NCBI RefSeq assembly: GCF_052857255.1
Contig: NC_135505.1
Coordinates: 137,014,356-137,078,355 of the forward strand
Source: Amblyomma americanum
Taxonomy: Eukaryota; Arthropoda; Arachnida; Ixodida; Ixodidae
Direction: 5' to 3'
DNA length: 64,000 bases
Position 1 is the stretch's first letter. Each line of letters opens with the position of its first letter. The translations under genes and the position numbers were made by a program. Positions 33,858-56,469 of the stretch are shown here, one piece after another. Under the pieces are notes generated by a model. It ran no database searches. It saw nothing but the letters and a program-made list of their open reading frames with translations, and was not told the origin of the DNA.

Positions 33858-35345
33858 TTTGGTGACACGACCCCGTAGACATAGCCTAGAAATGCTTTCG
33901 CATTAAAACGCAGAATGCGTCGATTGGGTTGTGAAGGCATTAGGCAGACAAAGCAAGTTTCGTTCAATGTATGACTTAAATGGGAGCGTGTTTCGCCGTG
34001 TGTTCTAATTTAACACAACACCGATAAGACTTTTATTCTGTAGGAAATGCTGCGTCGTCATAATCGGCGTCGTCGTCGTGGCGAAAAATTCCCGGAGAAG
34101 CAAATTATGTGGCCAGGTTATGTCATAGCTCCTTCGTTGCTACGGCGGAAGCAGAATATAAGTTTTTGCATGCATGGTCAATCACGTGATGTCTTCGTAA
34201 ATGGTTGTTCGACGGTTATATGAGTATTCGTTCTTTTATAACATTTGATTTAGAAGTCTTCTCCTGCGGGGATTTTTTGGCGTCCTGGACTGTCTAAAGG
34301 CGTTGCACAATGTCAAAATGTCACAACTTCGAGGGACAATCACTATTCTTACTGTTTTACGTCGGAATAGTTTACGCATGTTTCTTGAGGAAGTACCTTT
34401 CGTGCAGTTCGTCATATCGAGCAGTCAGGCATCTCTCCGGCGACGCAGGAAATAAAGGAGCAGAGACTTGTTTTAAGTCCAAGGCGGAGTCACGTGCCTC
34501 GCAATACTATACAGGGTGCACTTACTTCATCTCAGGAAATTAGGAAAAGAAAAAGGTTATGAGTATTTCGTAGATGTTGCCTTCACTGGCCTTTTGTGGG
34601 GTCCATTGATGAAATATAAGAATATAGCTGTTCACGTTATCATACGAATAACGAAGTGTTTTAATTACCTCTGGAAATTATTCACCTCCTTCCAACAGTT
34701 ACCTTTAGGATTGCATTAATCGGAAACTGATGGAATCGGTAAAATTTACAAAAGAAAAACGAGCAATACTTGAAGTTTTACGATACAAAATGCGTACCCT
34801 GTATAAGCAAGTTTTTGCAACATTTTTACCCAGGAAACAAATTTTGCGAAAATACCGAGCGAAGCTGGAAATGTGAGGGAGGAAAGGAGGACTAGAGAAA
34901 TCACTTCAAAGATAAGTTTTAAACAAAATTCCTGCCTAGAAGCATTTTTCATAAATGTTGAAAGAAGCCCAAGAGATCAATAAAATGCCCTACAATTTTG
35001 TTCCCCCACAACTGCTTAGCTGTAGCGGAATAAAGTGAACGTACGCAGTTAGATATTTTTTAGCTCCAATGCAAATGCAGAAGACGGAACACGATCTTGC
35101 TGTTTTCCACAAACTCAAGTTACACTCAATATTCAGGTCCCGCAACACGGTGGTGCATTTGGATCACCTTTAATGAGAACTTTTTACGCCCCCCATTGCA
35201 AAACAACACATTCGCCCTTATAAAAACAAAACGCTTGTGAAATTTAAATAAACGCGCAGTATTTCATTTGCCATATACTAAAATCATCGGTGGGATTGTT
35301 GAGCAATGAAGGCTACCTCTCGCAAAGTATATTTACGGTAGGAAG
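33858..35345. other. Gene B-gene C intergenic, part 3
   Basis: No recognised gene. A plus-strand frame at 34310-34543 (77 codons) starts with a hydrophobic stretch (LFLLFYVGIVYACF) and contains several Cys, but lacks homology I can name. Confidence 0.35.
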
Positions 35346-35351
35346 TTTATT
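35346..35351 (-). promoter_or_regulatory. Gene C polyadenylation signal AATAAA
   Basis: AATAAA on the minus strand, 24 nt past the stop codon. The same hexamer in the same context (AATAAACTTCC) follows gene D, so it is probably the shared 3' end signal. Confidence 0.7.
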
Positions 35352-35374
35352 TTTTTTTTGTGCGAAAACAAGCT

Positions 35375-46439
<11,065 letters not shown>

Positions 46440-47088
46440 CTAATAAAGAAACAGAAATCGATGTTGGTTGGTTAAAGACACCGTCGTCATCATGTGAATT
46501 GCACCGTGTGCCAGTGTTTTATCCTGGCATGCGATATATTGTACACACTTTTTTATAAGCGTTAATTCTCTATACGAGCTCTAGTACGTTGGCCGGGATT
46601 AAACTTCTTTCTGTATTAGGACAGTCTGCTTGTTGCCTGGCCACCTCTGCCCATCGCTAGTAGCAGGCATAGGATAATGAGTCGTAACACCGGCTGTTGT
46701 GTCACTGATAAAAATATCACGGATACGATTCCCTCGGATAAGCGGATGGCTTCTTGGTGGTTTAATTTAGTGGTCAGTGTTTTTTGGTGATACGTTTTGG
46801 GCAAATCGTACCAGAATCTTATAAGAACGATAACATCATCGTAATTGACAAGGATGGGAATGTCATGGTCTTGCAGAATTAAAGCGGCCAGCTTACTGTC
46901 AGTTGTTTACATGATATTTGCTGACTTATTCACTAATTGAATTAGGTCAACCTTAGACATCAATAAACGAAAGAACCAGGCTGACTTTCGGAAATGCTAC
47001 TGGACAAAGACCATATTCACACGATCAGTCAGGTGAATACAGAAGAGGGCAGAATATAACCACCTGTTATGCATCCCTAGGTTACGAG
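46440..47088. other. Upstream of gene C
   Basis: A GGATAAAAC motif on the minus strand about 110 bp above the gene C ATG (46517-46529) is a weak TATA-like candidate. Otherwise nothing recognised. Confidence 0.3.
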
Positions 47089-47255
47089 AGTTCCCGGGTT
47101 GGAACCCGACCACGGCGCCTGCGTTTTTATGGCGGCAAAACTCTAAGGCGCCCGTGTGTTGTGCGATGTCAGTGCACGTTAAAGATCCCCAGGTGCTCGA
47201 AATTATTCCGGAGCCCTGCAGTATGGCACCTCTTTCTTCCTTTCTTCTCTTAGTC
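47089..47255 (+). repeat. SINE family 1, lacking A-box half
   Basis: Begins GAGTTCCCGGGTTGGAACCC (B-box), then GCGTTTTTATGGCGGC, core, and stops in TTTCTTCTCTTAGTCC. First of three joined fragments. Confidence 0.85.
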
Positions 47256-47306
47256 CAACTCCGGATCAGTAGCCGACCGCCCTAACCACTGAGTCACCGC
47301 GACGGG
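47256..47306 (-). repeat. SINE head fragment (A-box half)
   Basis: Reverse of CCCGTCGCGGTGACTCAGTG and TCCGGAGTT; only the tRNA-like head of a family 1 SINE, in opposite orientation to its neighbours. Confidence 0.8.
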
Positions 47307-47482
47307 TCCGTTAAAGATCCCTAGGTGGTCGAAATTATTCCGGAGCCCTCCACTACGGCACCTCTTTCTTCTTTCACTTCCTCCTTTATCCCTTCCCTTA
47401 CGGCGCGGTTCAGGTGTCCAACGATATATGAGACAGATACCGCGCCATTTCCTTTCCCCCAAAACCAATTATTATTATTATT
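47307..47482 (+). repeat. SINE family 1, 3' part with (ATT)n tail
   Basis: CCGTTAAAGATCCCTAGGTG through the pyrimidine tract to CCAATTATTATTATTATT. Adjoins the head fragment at 47306. Confidence 0.88.
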
Positions 47483-48150
47483 CCTTTCCGTTCGGCGCGA
47501 CGCCTTGCCTGTTAAACAATTTAAGGAAAGGAAGTGCCGCCGTTCTCACGTATCTTGGTGGCCACCCGAGCTGGGCCGTAAAGCAAGGAAAATAAAATGA
47601 AATTTGGTTTTAAGTCAAGGAAATCACGCCTGTCGCGCATATCTCGGTGGACACCGAAACCGTGCCGTTAGAGAACGAATATTTCCGACGCGCGGTGCTG
47701 ACTATTACAGCTACGCGTTGCGGTAAACATTAGGTTTGCATCTGCTTCGAAAGCGCTTGACGCCATTGCAAGCCTTCGCGCAACGTGCAATCCGCATAAT
47801 GTATCATAATGGCGCCTGCAAACAATGCGAAGCACGTGCCTTGTCCCCGCGTGTGTTTCCCGGTAAGGATTACTGTTGCGTTTTCGTTTCGTCGTAGTAA
47901 GCAGAAAACGCTAGGCTAAAAACTTAATGCAGTCAGCATAGCTACGCTGTCCAGCCACCTTAACAACGTAGATTGAGCCAAAATATTTTATATTTCAGTA
48001 TTTTTTTCTGCGAAATGCAGCTACTTTAAACACGTGTGAAAATGTGAAATGATCATCCAACACGGTCGCGAACGAAAACAGCTATCTGTTGGTCCAAGGT
48101 TCTTTGCAATTAAGAGCACTGCTCAGTGCCTTGCTCTCGCCTTTGAGCGT
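47483..48150. other. Intergenic spacer
   Basis: A degenerate SINE-like trace near 47605-47680 (CTCGGTGGACACCGAAACCG); otherwise not recognised. Confidence 0.35.
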
Positions 48151-48154
48151 GTTT

Positions 48155-49573
48155 GGCGATAAGGAGGAGGAGGAAAAACTTTATTTATATTTGATATTAA
48201 AACGTGTTCTTAGCGGTCGCGGGCTGTTTTCTTCATCTTCCGATGAGTTATTGCAGCCCGTCTTAACGGGGTTGGGGCCCCTGGTACAGGGCTCCACTGA
48301 GGTATGCCGCCAGGTAGGCTCTCCGCACCAATCCGCGCTGGACGGCCGGGTCCTCGCTGGAGAGCATCCCCTCCCACTGTTCCGCACACGGGTTTTTGTT
48401 TATTGCAGATAGATCCTTGTTTTTCTGACACACCCACGTTATGTGCATTAACGTGGGTTTTTCTCCACACCACGGACATTTGCTGCTGTATTGCGTGGGG
48501 TAGATTTTACTTAAGGCATTTAGATTGGGGAAAGTCCCCGTTTGCAGCAGCCTCCAGCATACTGCATCTTGTTGGTGTAGACTGTTATGGGGTGGCGGAT
48601 ATTTGAGTCGCGTTCCCCTGTGATAGTTTAGAATGTCTGAGTAGCTCAGGGGTACCGGGTCTGCTGCTGGGTTGTCGAGGTCAGTTTGAGTGGAGGCTCG
48701 GTTTGTGTGCTCTCGAGCAATCCTATCTGCCTCTACGTTCCCGGCGATCCCGGTGTGTCCTGGTACCCACATGATTACGTGTTGCAGTTGTTGTTCTTCG
48801 GTTTGCGGCATTTTGGCCGATTTAAGGATATGTAGAGCTTTCCGTCCTATTTTGCCATTCATGTAATTTCGGCATGCTGCTTGCGAGTCTGTTAATATTG
48901 TTAGAGACCTTCGGATACGGTAGCCCTCCGCCGCCGCCAGGGCGATGGCAGCCTCTTCGGCTTCCTCGGCCGCACAGTCCTTAAATGATGCGCTGGCTAT
49001 TTCCCTGTGTGCAGAGTTTATTGCCGTTGCTACCATTCTGTTTCTGATTTCTCGAGAATCTCTCGGGTACGCAGCCGCGTCTGTGTACAGTGTGTTTTCT
49101 TTTTCGGCTAGGATTTGTTGAACGTATTTTGCCCTAGCTTCCCTGCGTCCTTTATGCAGGTTTGGATCCATGTTTTTCGGTATCGGGGCTATCCTGAGTG
49201 TGTTGCGATATTCGTCAGGTATCCGCTCTGTTCTTGTTTCTTGCAGCGCACCTTCGTAGCCACCCCTATTTAGGAGTGCTATCCCAGCTTTGGTTTGTTT
49301 TAGCCTTTGTAGCTGCGCCGCAAGTTGGGCTTCTCTCAGCTCTTCAAAGGTGTTATGCAAACCCAGGGCTAGGAGTTTCTCCGTTGAGGTTGCTTGCGGT
49401 AGGTGGAGCGCTAACTTATATGCTTTCCTTATTATTGTGTGTGCCTGAAGTATTTCTCCCTTAGTGCAGTTGTAGTATGCGAGGCTGTATGTTATTCTGC
49501 TTACTACGAGGCTTCTGACGAGTGTTAAAGTGTCATTTTCCCGCAGGCCGTGCCTCCTTCTGGAGACCCTGGC
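48155..49573 (-). mobile_element. Non-LTR retrotransposon 3' half (RNase H)
   Basis: One open frame of over 430 codons on the minus strand, stop at 48263. It shows post-RT sequence (RITYSLAYYNC, LIIRKAY-like), then RNase H motifs LYTDAAAYP, AEEAEEAAIALAAAEGY, LTILTDSQAACRNY and MWVPGHTGIAGNVEADRIA, which give the D-E-D-D-type residues. The C-terminal CPWCGEKPTLMHITWVC looks like a zinc finger. The 3' UTR ends in AAATAAAG and (CCT)n. The RT and endonuclease are missing (5' truncation at about 49573). It is intact over its length and therefore younger than the copy at 29791. The clade is probably I-like. Confidence 0.9.
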
Positions 49574-49860
49574 GATAAGTCAATTCAATTTTATTCAACA
49601 TCTTGAGGATGTTGGGTTCGCCCCGCGTTGGTTCTGTCTGGGGTGGCTCGATGAACGCGTCGACGGCAATGGGCAAACAAAGATGCGGTTACAACGGAGA
49701 GAGCCCGAGAGTGCGTAGCTCCATTTTCCGTCCTCACCAACTCGTATTCACTGCTGAGGAGGAGTTCCTTTTGTCCCTTGTCCCCTTTTCCGCATTGGCC
49801 GGACAATATTATTTTGGCAGTCGTCACGCTGGCCGGAGAACGACCTTGAACTACCTTCAG
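49574..49860. other. Junction region with AGGTCA-element fragment
   Basis: GGCCGGAGAACGACCTTGAA at 49831-49850 matches the distal part of the AGGTCA-rich element (17880-17915), so a short third fragment is present. The rest is not recognised. Confidence 0.4.
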
Positions 49861-49867
49861 CGCAACT

Positions 49868-49963
49868 ACGTTTATCCCTTCCTTGCGACGCGGCTCGGGT
49901 GTACACCGATATAAGTGAGAGAGTTACTGCCTCATTTCCTTTCCTCAAAACCAATTTTCAAAT
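49868..49963 (+). repeat. SINE family 1, 3' fragment
   Basis: TCCCTTCCTTGCGACGCGGC to CAAAACCAATTTTC, followed by an AAT tract shared with the next copy (tail-to-tail). Confidence 0.75.
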
Positions 49964-50217
49964 AATAATAATAATAATAATTGCTTTTTGGGGAAAGGAA
50001 ATGGCGCATTATCTGTCTCATATATCGTTGGACATCTGAACCGCGTCGTAAGGGAAGGGATGGCGGAGGGAGTGAAAGAAGAAAGTAAGAAAGAGGTGCC
50101 GTAGTGGAGGGCTCCGGAATAATTTCGACCACCTGGGGATCTTTAACGTGCACTGACATCGGACAGCACACGGGCGTCTTAGCGTTTTGCCTCCATAAAA
50201 ACGCAGCCGCCGCGTTT
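49964..50217 (-). repeat. SINE family 1, minus strand, head truncated
   Basis: (AAT)n, TTTTTGGGGAAAGGAAATGG, core and GCCTCCATAAAAACGCAGCC; stops at CGCCGCG before the B-box. Confidence 0.9.
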
Positions 50218-50334
50218 TTATGGAGGAAAAACGCCAATTTTCAAAGCGAATCCAATCTTCTGCGAAAGCAAAGGAAAGGCGCATAACTCGCCCCCTGAGA
50301 CAGTGGACACCTCAGTCGCGCTCTAAGCTACTTG

Positions 50335-50790
50335 GTGGTAGTGACAGATGTGCGCCGCTTGCGTTGGCATTGACAACGTTGTAGGAGAAACGCGGCACTG
50401 AAGCTATAGACCCCTTCGGCGTTCATTGTGTTCATTGGCGTTGACGTTGACAGCGTTCTAGACTCCTTGGAGAGTGGACGCCTCAATCGCGCTATGCGGT
50501 ACGTGGTGGTGAGAGAAAGATGTGGCCTTATGATTAGCGCTGACAACGTGGTGGTGGTAGTGGTTTATTTAAAACAAATAAATAAAAAGGAAAGAAAAAT
50601 TATGTTGGCGGCTGCGGCATTTGCTATCTAATATATTAAGCGCCTGAGCTGCAACCAGCTGAGGTGAAAGGGAAAGGGAGAGAATAACGAGAAGTATAGA
50701 GGGGAGCGATATCAAGATTGGACAGGACGTTGTGGCGGACACGCGGCACTGCAGCAATAGGCCGCAGCGTTCATTTGGTGACCAACCTGT
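50335..50790 (-). repeat. Unclassified repeat with CCACCAC/AAATAAA end
   Basis: Two imperfect direct repeats (GTGGACACCTCAGTCGCGCTC at about 50303 and GTGGACGCCTCAATCGCGCT at 50474). On the minus strand there is a 3'-end-like TTTAAATAAACCACTACCAC (50549-50575). It may be the end of another LINE. Family unknown. Confidence 0.4.
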
Positions 50791-51540
50791 CGCGATCAAT
50801 CATTAACTGCCACCTGCCAGGGTGGCAGGGCGGGCGCACTGCCTATCAAGTGTATGTAAAGCGCTGAACGTTACAGACGCCAAGCGTCTAGTTGCCCGAC
50901 ACCACAGCTTTAGCTCTCTAACCAGGTTTGAAGTAGTTGAAGCGCAGCTAATTTTTTATTTCTTTTCCAACTGCCCACAGAAATTTATGTGTCATGCCTC
51001 GAGCCGTGGACGACGCCTTTCTCGGAATGCCAATCTAACAGCTACCTCTTCAAAAGAGTGCTGCTTAGGACGATCTTGTTAAGCAGCCGTTATAATTCGA
51101 TGGTCTGTGCACCAAAACCCGAGAGAAAGCTATAACTATCGAATCGCATTTTGGCTCGCTCTAAACGAAGACATTCCATTTAAAAGTGGTATGTTAAGCT
51201 CGATGCGAACACTGCGATGAGTGAGGTGAGGCGAGCCCACAGGCTACGCAGCCCGTGATAGTGGCAGAACGTTGCTTCTTAGCCACATTTCTACCTATCA
51301 TAAAACTTTTTCGTAAAGCTGACATCCTTTTATGCGCCATCACGTGAGTATGCCCTAATGCCGTTGCGCAGCTTAATGTTCGAAAATGGCAGTTAGCCTT
51401 AATGCCTGCAACGTCATCCAGCGTAGTGTTGTGTCAGCATTTCGGGCTAACACTCAGAGGCAACCTGAAGTGGATTTTCAAAAAAAAAAACTAGACAAGG
51501 TGAGACAATTGGCATGCATGAAGTCTGTAAGCGAAATATG
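50791..51540. other. Intergenic spacer
   Basis: Nothing recognised. Confidence 0.4.
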
Positions 51541-51776
51541 CGAAGTTCCCGGGTTCGAACCCGACCGCGGCGGCTGCGTTTTTATGGAGGAAAAACGCGA
51601 AGGAGCCTGTGTGCTGTACGATGTCAGTGCACGTTAAAGATCCCCGGGTGGTCGAAATTATTCCGGAGCCCTCCACTACGGCACCTATCTCTTCCTTTCT
51701 TCTTTCACTCCCTCCTTTATTCCTTTCCTTACGACGCGGTTCATGTGTCCAACGATATATGAGACAGATACTGCGA
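51541..51776 (+). repeat. SINE family 1, lacking A-box half
   Basis: Begins GAAGTTCCCGGGTTCGAACC, then GCGTTTTTATGGAGGAAAAA, core and GAGACAGATACTGCG. It stops before the AT tail. Confidence 0.9.
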
Positions 51777-51977
51777 CATCCGTAACGCTTTTCGAATTCT
51801 CAAGTCTGTGCAGTGCGCCCTTTGGCGCCTAGTGCTGAAGTTAACTAGCGCAGCTTTTAAAAGTACCCGCGCCATATTGGTCCCCAGGCCTTAAGTATTC
51901 CCTTCGAAAATAGTGGTTCCACTAACAGCGCTTGCTAAATTTTTGTATGCATCAAATAACATGTAGGAACCACGTGA

Positions 51978-52266
51978 CCCTCACAAAACAAGGTATAGAC
52001 AGGTATAGAAGTCTATAGACAGTCTATAGACTTCTTTTTTCTATTCACTTCCTAGAGATATTTCTTTTTGTCGATTCATAGTCTATAGACTGTCTATAGA
52101 TAAAGTCGAATAAAAGTGTATGGCCATAAAATAGAGATTATCAATAGGCTGTGACAGGATTTGTATTGCCCATAGACTGTTCTTAGGGTTTGTCTGTAGA
52201 GAGTCTGTAGACTTTATAGTCAGAAGTCTATGGACAGTATTTTTCTCAGAAAAATTTTTTGTAAGG
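51978..52266 (+). repeat. TCTATAGAC foldback element, copy 7
   Basis: Starts CCCTCACAAAAC, core GTGTATGGCCATAAAATAGA, end TTTTTTGTAAGG. A SINE fragment follows at once. Confidence 0.78.
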
Positions 52267-52272
52267 AGTCTA

Positions 52273-52442
52273 TAGTAATAAAAATAATAATTGGTTTTTG
52301 GGGAAGAAAATGGCACAGTATTTGTCTCATATATCGTTGGACACCCGAACCACGCCGTAAGGGAAGGAATAAAGGAGGGAGTGAAAGAAGAAAGGAAGAA
52401 AGAGGTGCCCGTAGTGGAGGTCTCCGACCTGGGGATCTTTAA
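52273..52442 (-). repeat. SINE family 1, 3' half
   Basis: AATAATAATTGGTTTTTGGG, GTCTCATATATCGTTGGACA, CGTAGTGGAGGTCTCCGACC; ends within the core. Confidence 0.85.
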
Positions 52443-53617
52443 GGAGACTGGAGTAAGGTTCTTTTTCTTGAGGTGCATCTTCAACCATGCTAACCTCTTG
52501 AAAACTACCAGCGAAATCCAGCAAAACAGACAAAAGCACTTGCCTCCCGTCGAGACCCGTCCACGGCAACGCTTACACCGAAAGAGGGTTAAATGGGCTG
52601 CGCTGTCGATGAGGAGTTTTGCACCTCACGTCTCTAGTGGAACGAAATCGAATCGACACAACGCACAGTGATTTAAGCAGCTGGCGGTATTGTCTCGGCT
52701 CATTGTCCAGAGGAAAACAAAAATATATCGCTTCATGTAGTGTCTTGTAACTGAAAAGCCCGTTCCAGGCTATTAAAACAAGTAAAAAAGAGAAGTTGAA
52801 TGTAAGAAGCTTCCGCGACGTGTGTGGGGAACGGCATTAACTGAAAGGCCGCGGGGAGGGAAGAAAGAGGACATGTGCTGAATCGCTACCCGTTAGACGC
52901 GGGCAAAAATTTTTCGAAGCGTTATCCAGACGGGGCCCTTTCATGGCGTAAATTTTGTTCGAGTGAGGTGAAAAAAAATAGGCCAAAATAGTATAGAAGG
53001 AAAAGAACACAATACAGTGCCAGTAAAATGAATAGAATAGTCCAACGATAAAGTGTCTTACTTAGGTAATCCACGCAGAAATATGTCATTTATTCTGCCA
53101 CCCTTTCTTTAAAAACTTCAGTTACCTCATTGGTGCTGAGTATTGTAGTTTTTGGAGGGACCTGCTTTGTCTTCTTGTAGTGGGGTGGCGTCAAAGGCAG
53201 ATGTATATGGACTCAACACAGTGAATGCTGTGGTCAAAGTAAATAGGCATTTTTTGAGGACTGACACGATCATTTAGGAGAGTTTAGGATGCAGCTGCCA
53301 TATAACGTTAACCTAAATATCACTAGAACAAATGTTATCGAGGTGACCGTCGTTTTTAAATTCTCATGGAATGGCTGTTATTATGACTCATTGGCTCTGG
53401 CCTCTGATCGCTCTATAGGTGTCCTTGATAACAAGAGAATGAAACTCATATTTGTCATGCAGTTCCATAAAACCTCAATTCTTTTCCCTTAGAACATATA
53501 CTGCAAGTCGTTTCGATTCTCCATCTATACTTATTTTCCAATAATATTTTAGGCGCATTTTGACTATTCTGAATCCAATTTTAAGCTGTTTCCTCTTCGC
53601 ATACTCTACGACCATCT
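52443..53617. other. Intergenic spacer
   Basis: No recognised gene or repeat family. Confidence 0.4.
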
Positions 53618-53945
53618 CTTTGTAGGGAACTTATAGTCTATTTGAAAGCGCATATATGTGAGTTGGTGCCTATAAATTTTGCAGCATTTTCAAAAAAACT
53701 TTTGCTGATAAACCTGCCTTTTTTTCCTCCGTCGCTTTCTAGGAAACTTAAATATAGTTAATTTCAAAGCACTTATATGCTTGTTGGTACCTTTATGCTT
53801 TGCAGCATTTCCGTCATATAAAAAAACGTTTTCAGTTAAACGTCTTTTTATTGTACCAACATCGCTTTGTAGGGAACCTATATTAAGTCCTTTTCGAAGT
53901 ACATGTATGGTAGTTGGTGCCTCTAAATTTGCAGCATTTTGCAGT
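53618..53945. repeat. Degenerate tandem triplication (about 117-130 bp)
   Basis: CTTTGTAGGGAAC, CTTTCTAGGAAAC and CTTTGTAGGGAAC at 53618, 53735 and 53865 each lead to GTTGGTGCCT/GTTGGTACCT and TTTGCAGCATTT at the same relative place. Confidence 0.7.
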
Positions 53946-53960
53946 AGAATATTTATAGTA

Positions 53961-54274
53961 ATTAATTAATTGGTTTTTGGGGAAAGAAAATGGCGCAGTA
54001 TCTGTCTCATATATCGTTGGACACCTGAATCACGCCGTAAGGGAAGGGATAAAGGAGGGAATGAAAGAAGGAAGGAAGAAAGAGGTGCCGTAGTGGAGGG
54101 CTCCGGAATAATTTAGACCACCTGGGGATCTTTAACGTGCACTGACATCGCACAGCACACGGGTGCCTTAGCGTTTTTCCTCCATAAAAACGCAGCCGCC
54201 TCGGTCGGGTTCGAGCCCGGGAGCTCCGGATCAGTAGTCGAGCGCCCTAACCACTGAGCCACTGCGGCGGGCAA
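53961..54274 (-). repeat. SINE, Ruka-like family 1, full length with target-site duplication
   Basis: Complete from head (reverse of CCCGCCGCAGTGGCTCAGTG) to the AATTAATT tail. AATATTTATAGTA occurs at 53948-53960 and 54275-54287, a perfect 13-bp duplication. Confidence 0.94.
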
Positions 54275-54287
54275 AATATTTATAGTA

Positions 54288-54686
54288 AAAATACATTTTT
54301 GTACCGCTAGAAAAGGGTAATTTTTATTTGAAGCAAGCATCTTTTCAGCTCAAACGGCTTCAGCAGGGGCAAGCCCTTCCCCGGCAGGGGTCCGATGAAG
54401 GCAAGCGGCGGCCCCAGTCCTGCTTGCGTTTTTTGGCCTATCAGTACCGGCAGAAGACAATTATTTTTCACGTGTTAACGCCATCTAAATAGCTTTCTTC
54501 AAAATTTTAGTTTTTTAATTACTGAAGCAATATGAGAAATGTGGGCTGCTCGCACTGAGCCCATGTTGGGAGTTCTTTCTCGCAATCTGTCACTAGGTCG
54601 CACTATTTAATATATACACCCGAGCACACGGGCAGGATCACAAATCACGCACACTGAGAACGTACACTGAGAAATCACGCACACTG
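54288..54686. other. Intergenic spacer
   Basis: Includes a short duplication of CACACTGAGAA (54648-54690). Otherwise nothing recognised. Confidence 0.4.
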
Positions 54687-54874
54687 AGTTCCCGGGTTCG
54701 AACCCGACCGCGGCGGCTGCGTTTTTATGGAGGAAAAACGCCAAGGCGCCCGTGTGCTGCGCGATGTCAGTGCACGTTAAAGATTCCCAGGTGGTCGAAA
54801 TTATTCCGGAACCCTCCACTACGACACCTCTTTATTCCTTTATTCTTTCACTCCCTCCTTTATCCCTTCCCTTA
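54687..54874 (+). repeat. SINE family 1, lacking A-box half, running into (AAT)n
   Basis: Begins GAGTTCCCGGGTTCGAACCC, contains the core, and is cut at CCCTTCCCTTAATG, where the AAT tract starts. The last part of the SINE body is missing. Confidence 0.9.
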
Positions 54875-54998
<124 letters not shown>

Positions 54999-55236
54999 AT
55001 TGGCTTTTGGGGAAAAGAAATGGCACAGTATCTGTCTCATATATCGTTGGACACTTGAACCGCGCCGTAAGGGAAGGGATAAAGGAGGGAGTGAAAGAAG
55101 AAAGGAAGAGATAGGTGCCGTAGTGGAGGGCTCTGGAATAATTTAGACCACCTGGGGATCTTTAGCGTGCACTGACATCGCACAGCACAGGGGGCCTTAG
55201 CGTTTTTCCTCCATAAAAACGCAGCAGCCGCGGTTG
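54999..55236 (-). repeat. SINE family 1, minus strand, head truncated
   Basis: AATTGGCTTTTGGGGAAAAG, GTCTCATATATCGTTGGACA, core, and CCTCCATAAAAACGCAGCAG. It breaks at CCGCGGTTGGG into a plus-strand fragment. Confidence 0.9.
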
Positions 55237-55320
55237 GGCGCGGTTCGGGTGTCCGCCGAGATGTCAGACAGATACTGCACCATTTACTTTCCCAAGAAAA
55301 ACCAATTATTTTTATTATTA
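55237..55320 (+). repeat. SINE family 1, 3' fragment
   Basis: GCGCGGTTCGGGTGTCCGCC, AGACAGATACTGCACC and AAAACCAATTATTTTTATT. Opposite orientation to its left neighbour. Confidence 0.85.
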
Positions 55321-55336
55321 ACGTAAAAACCACCAC

Positions 55337-55725
55337 TGTCTGTAGGGTAGACACTTATCAAAATGGTGTATATACTTTCTATGGACTTTTTAGACTCTAT
55401 AGCCATACCTTAGACTTTTCCTTTTGTCTATAGACAGTCTATAGACCATCTGCAGCCTTAAGTTTATAACCCTCTTAATTTCCTTTGATCTATAGATGGT
55501 CTGTAGACGATATACTAAAGTCTATAACCCTCTTAAATTCCTTTTGTTTATAGGCGGTCTGTAGGCTATCTCTAGCCTAAATCTGCAACAGCTTTAATTT
55601 CTTTTGATCTATCGACCGTCTATAAACTAACTGTAGACTAAACTCTATAATAGCCTTATAATCTATAGTTAGTTTATAGACTATCTATAGTCTATAGTCT
55701 AAAGACCAGTGTATAAAAATCTCAA
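55337..55725. repeat. Expanded TCTATAGAC variant with internal tandem units
   Basis: CTTTTGTCTATAGACAGTCT, CTTTGATCTATAGATGGTCT, TTTTGTTTATAGGCGGTCTG and TTTTGATCTATCGACCGTCT head units with a spacing of about 80 bp, each followed by AAGT/AAAT-CTATAACCCTCTT-like sequence. The terminal CCCTTACAAAA repeats are not seen. Confidence 0.65.
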
Positions 55726-56469
55726 TTTCTTTTTATGTGACAATCTATGCACTGCCTTTCGACTAAGCCCAGGACCGTGTCAATTTTTTAAACTCTTTGT
55801 CGAGGAGATCCCTGCATCGGGTGACCGCAACTATGGCTACAGTCCTCCACCTCTTTCGCTGTTTTGGGAATTAAGAAGATTTTGGGTGAGGACAATGCAG
55901 CGCCCTCCTGTATATTGTTTTTAGAAACCGCAAAAACTCTTTTTCGTTACACCGTGAGGTATATTGTGAATAGAATTCAAGAATGTTTAATATTAACAGG
56001 TAAATAAATAAAGCTAGGAAAGGCAGCCATTCCTAAAGTACGGATGCCCGCGAACTGTACTACATCAAACGAACACCATCTCCATTAAAGGAATCGCTCG
56101 AGACATTTTCATTCCATCTTTCGACCATTACTGTCCAACATTTCATCAGTGATTCCGCATTTATCTTTAAAACTTCCTTTAAATGAAGGGGGAAAGACGG
56201 GTGTGAGAATTCATGGGTGTCCCCATCTCTTAGAAACACCGTTAGACGAGTTCAAAGAGTAGGGTCCTCTGCGCGATTAACATCTGCCATTAATACCTTT
56301 GCAGTTTGCATTGACGTGAAATTGCGCTACGACGCAACCATCACACAGCCAGTATTTTTTCTTTCCTCCCCATATACCTGCTGCTTCAGAGCCGATGATA
56401 CCCTGATGCCGCCCATACCTTGGACTGTGTCTCTCTCTTCCTTGTGACATAGCGCGTCGCAAATCGACA
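55726..56469. other. Intergenic spacer, possibly LINE-derived
   Basis: Nothing firm. The 56217-56470 part precedes a LINE C-terminus in the same orientation and may be decayed LINE. Confidence 0.35.
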
